A DNA stretch of 64,000 bases from CAIZGX01 sp044239865. Lineage in GTDB: Bacteria; Bacteroidota; Bacteroidia; Flavobacteriales_D; Sanyastnellaceae. How positions within the stretch are numbered: the first letter of the stretch is position 1; each line of letters begins with the position of its first letter. The stretch is taken from contig JBIIAO010000002.1 of NCBI GenBank assembly GCA_044239865.1, positions 744,001-808,000 of the forward strand. The letters run 5' to 3'. The notes below the pieces were generated by a model. The model was not told the DNA's origin. It did not search any database and saw only the letters and a program-made list of their open reading frames with translations. This document shows, piece by piece, positions 63,015-64,000 of this stretch. The position numbers were made by a program, and so were the translations under genes.

Positions 63015-63407
63015 ATGTCAAACACCATCAACAAAGTGATCCTAGTGGGTCACCTGGGTAGAAACCCAGAGGTCAAGACCTTCGACAACGGAGGCAAAAT
63101 TGCGAACTTCTCCATGGCCACCAAAGAGATTTGGAAGGACGCGAAAGGAGAACGACAAGAACAGACGGAGTGGCACAACATTGTTGTGCGAAGAACCTCG
63201 AGTCTAACATTTACCGAACAGTACTTGAAAAAAGGTATGTTGGTTTATGTGGAAGGAAAGCTGCGCTCTCGTTCCTATAAACTGAAGACCGGCGAGGACC
63301 GTACCGTTTTGGAAGTGTTTGCCGAAGATGTTCAACTCCTCAGCAACACCAAGAAGGAAGAATCAGTTCCTGCTAACACCGAAATGGTGGAAGAAACTGA
63401 ATTCTAA
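63015..63407 (+). CDS. ssb: single-stranded DNA-binding protein
   Basis: The 130-residue OB-fold protein coats single-stranded DNA in replication and repair. Family features are INKVILVGHLGRNPEVK at the start and EWHNIVV and LVYVEGKLRSRSY strands. The C-terminus is short (EMVEETEF) and its last residues, acidic followed by Phe, fit the usual SSB interaction tip. It is followed after 54 bases by gldE. Confidence 0.95.
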   Translation: MSNTINKVILVGHLGRNPEVKTFDNGGKIANFSMATKEIWKDAKGERQEQTEWHNIVVRRTSSLTFTEQYLKKGMLVYVEGKLRSRSYKLKTGEDRTVLEVFAEDVQLLSNTKKEESVPANTEMVEETEF

Positions 63408-63461
63408 TCTTCCCGTTTTTTTTCTTTCGTTACCTTTACAAACATATTGGTAATGTAAAGA

Positions 63462-64000
63462 ATGGAATTCAATAGTGTGATCTTGTTAAACAGCGCGGGC
63501 CCTTTGTTGCTCGTGCTGTTGCTTTTGTCTTGTAGCGCCATTATGTCGAGCTCGGAAGTGGCTATTTTTTCGCTGTCACCCGTACAACGAAAAGACCTCG
63601 AAAACGCGACGGACAGTCAATCTAAAAATGTTCTTCGTCTACTCGAACACCCAACACCTGAAATAGCTACTAAACGACTGCTCGCCTCTGTTCTTATTGG
63701 AAACAACATGGTGAACATTGCGGTGGTGCTTGTTTCTACGATTTTGTTCGATATGTGGTTTGAAGGAACTTCGCTTGAACCTTGGGTTGTGGGATTACTT
63801 AATGTTGTAGGGGTAACCACTATTATTGTCTTGTTTGGAGAGGTGATTCCGAAAGTATACGCCACTGCGAATAACATTAAATTGGCGAAGCGTTTCGCGT
63901 TTTTATTCATAGTACTGGATAAAGTCTTTTCTCCAGTTATTTGGATTCTGACCACCGCCGGAAAATGGTTCGAGAGTGATAACAATCAGCAATCAGGAAA
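63462..64000 (+). CDS. gldE: GldE-type gliding-motility membrane protein (partial)
   Basis: ATG 63462 opens a protein that runs off the right edge after 179 codons. The visible part is a DUF21/CNNM-type membrane domain (SSSEVAIFSLSP, LASVLIGNNMVNIAVV, VLFGEVIPKVYATANN), and the missing part should hold CBS domains. The position after mutY and ssb matches gldE in gliding flavobacteria, where it is needed with other Gld proteins; homologues elsewhere are hemolysin C or corC-like transporters, so the name rests on synteny. Confidence 0.82.
   Translation, partial: MEFNSVILLNSAGPLLLVLLLLSCSAIMSSSEVAIFSLSPVQRKDLENATDSQSKNVLRLLEHPTPEIATKRLLASVLIGNNMVNIAVVLVSTILFDMWFEGTSLEPWVVGLLNVVGVTTIIVLFGEVIPKVYATANNIKLAKRFAFLFIVLDKVFSPVIWILTTAGKWFESDNNQQSG

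Overview
The window looks like a chromosomal segment of a marine or freshwater member of the Bacteroidota, most likely order Flavobacteriales. Supporting signs are seven predicted secreted proteins with a type IX secretion system (T9SS) C-terminal sorting domain (each with a short YPNP or FPNP-like motif), a PorX-type response regulator, a mutY-ssb-gldE cluster, a DUF4175 protein, and flavobacterial-type promoters (TTG, 17-24 bases, TAnnTTTG). Taxonomy is inferred from gene content only.

Layout. (1) 1-2813: tail of an unidentified gene, tRNA-Pro(GGG) and pheT. (2) 2814-16083: an accessory island between pheT and dxr, almost entirely minus-strand. It holds an M43-type metalloprotease, a lipocalin-like protein, a Fic protein with a likely operator cluster, a pentameric ligand-gated ion-channel homologue, a huge M60-like protease, a carbonic anhydrase / frameshifted stress protein / SulP transporter operon, a collagen-like protein with a T9SS partner, an AlkD-like HEAT protein and a small lipoprotein. 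The genes are separated by long imperfect palindromes bounded by CTAAC and GTTAG core sites, closely resembling integron attC sites. The 3' end of pheT is repeated inside the island (34 of 35 bases) and partly at its right edge. (3) 16084-54002: mostly housekeeping genes: dxr, tRNA-Gln(UUG), an aldehyde dehydrogenase, DUF4175, an anti-sigma kinase, an acyl-CoA carboxylase subunit, a gamma-class carbonic anhydrase, a GH16 enzyme, lpdA, porX, tsaE, alanine dehydrogenase, gcvP, a free-Met-sulfoxide reductase, a large OmpA/TSP3 protein, uvrC, a class A PBP and the two subunits of a 3-oxoacid CoA-transferase. (4) 54002-59165: a REP-associated tyrosine transposase between perfect palindromic repeats, a 10-motif adhesin-like T9SS protein, an HD hydrolase, and several blocks of a modular CGAATG repeat family. 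(5) 59199-64000: rng, a 31-aa ribosomal-type protein, a TPR protein, HU, mutY, ssb and the start of gldE.

How it fits together. The core part supplies central metabolism (glycine cleavage, CoA transfer, isoprenoid precursors), DNA repair and maintenance (UvrC, MutY, SSB, HU), cell wall synthesis and T9SS/gliding control (PorX, GldE). The accessory parts supply secreted enzymes and adhesins for the same secretion system plus sensor, toxin-like and carbon-uptake genes. The most unusual structure is the attC-like cassette array, with no integrase in the window, placed between repeats of the pheT 3' end.
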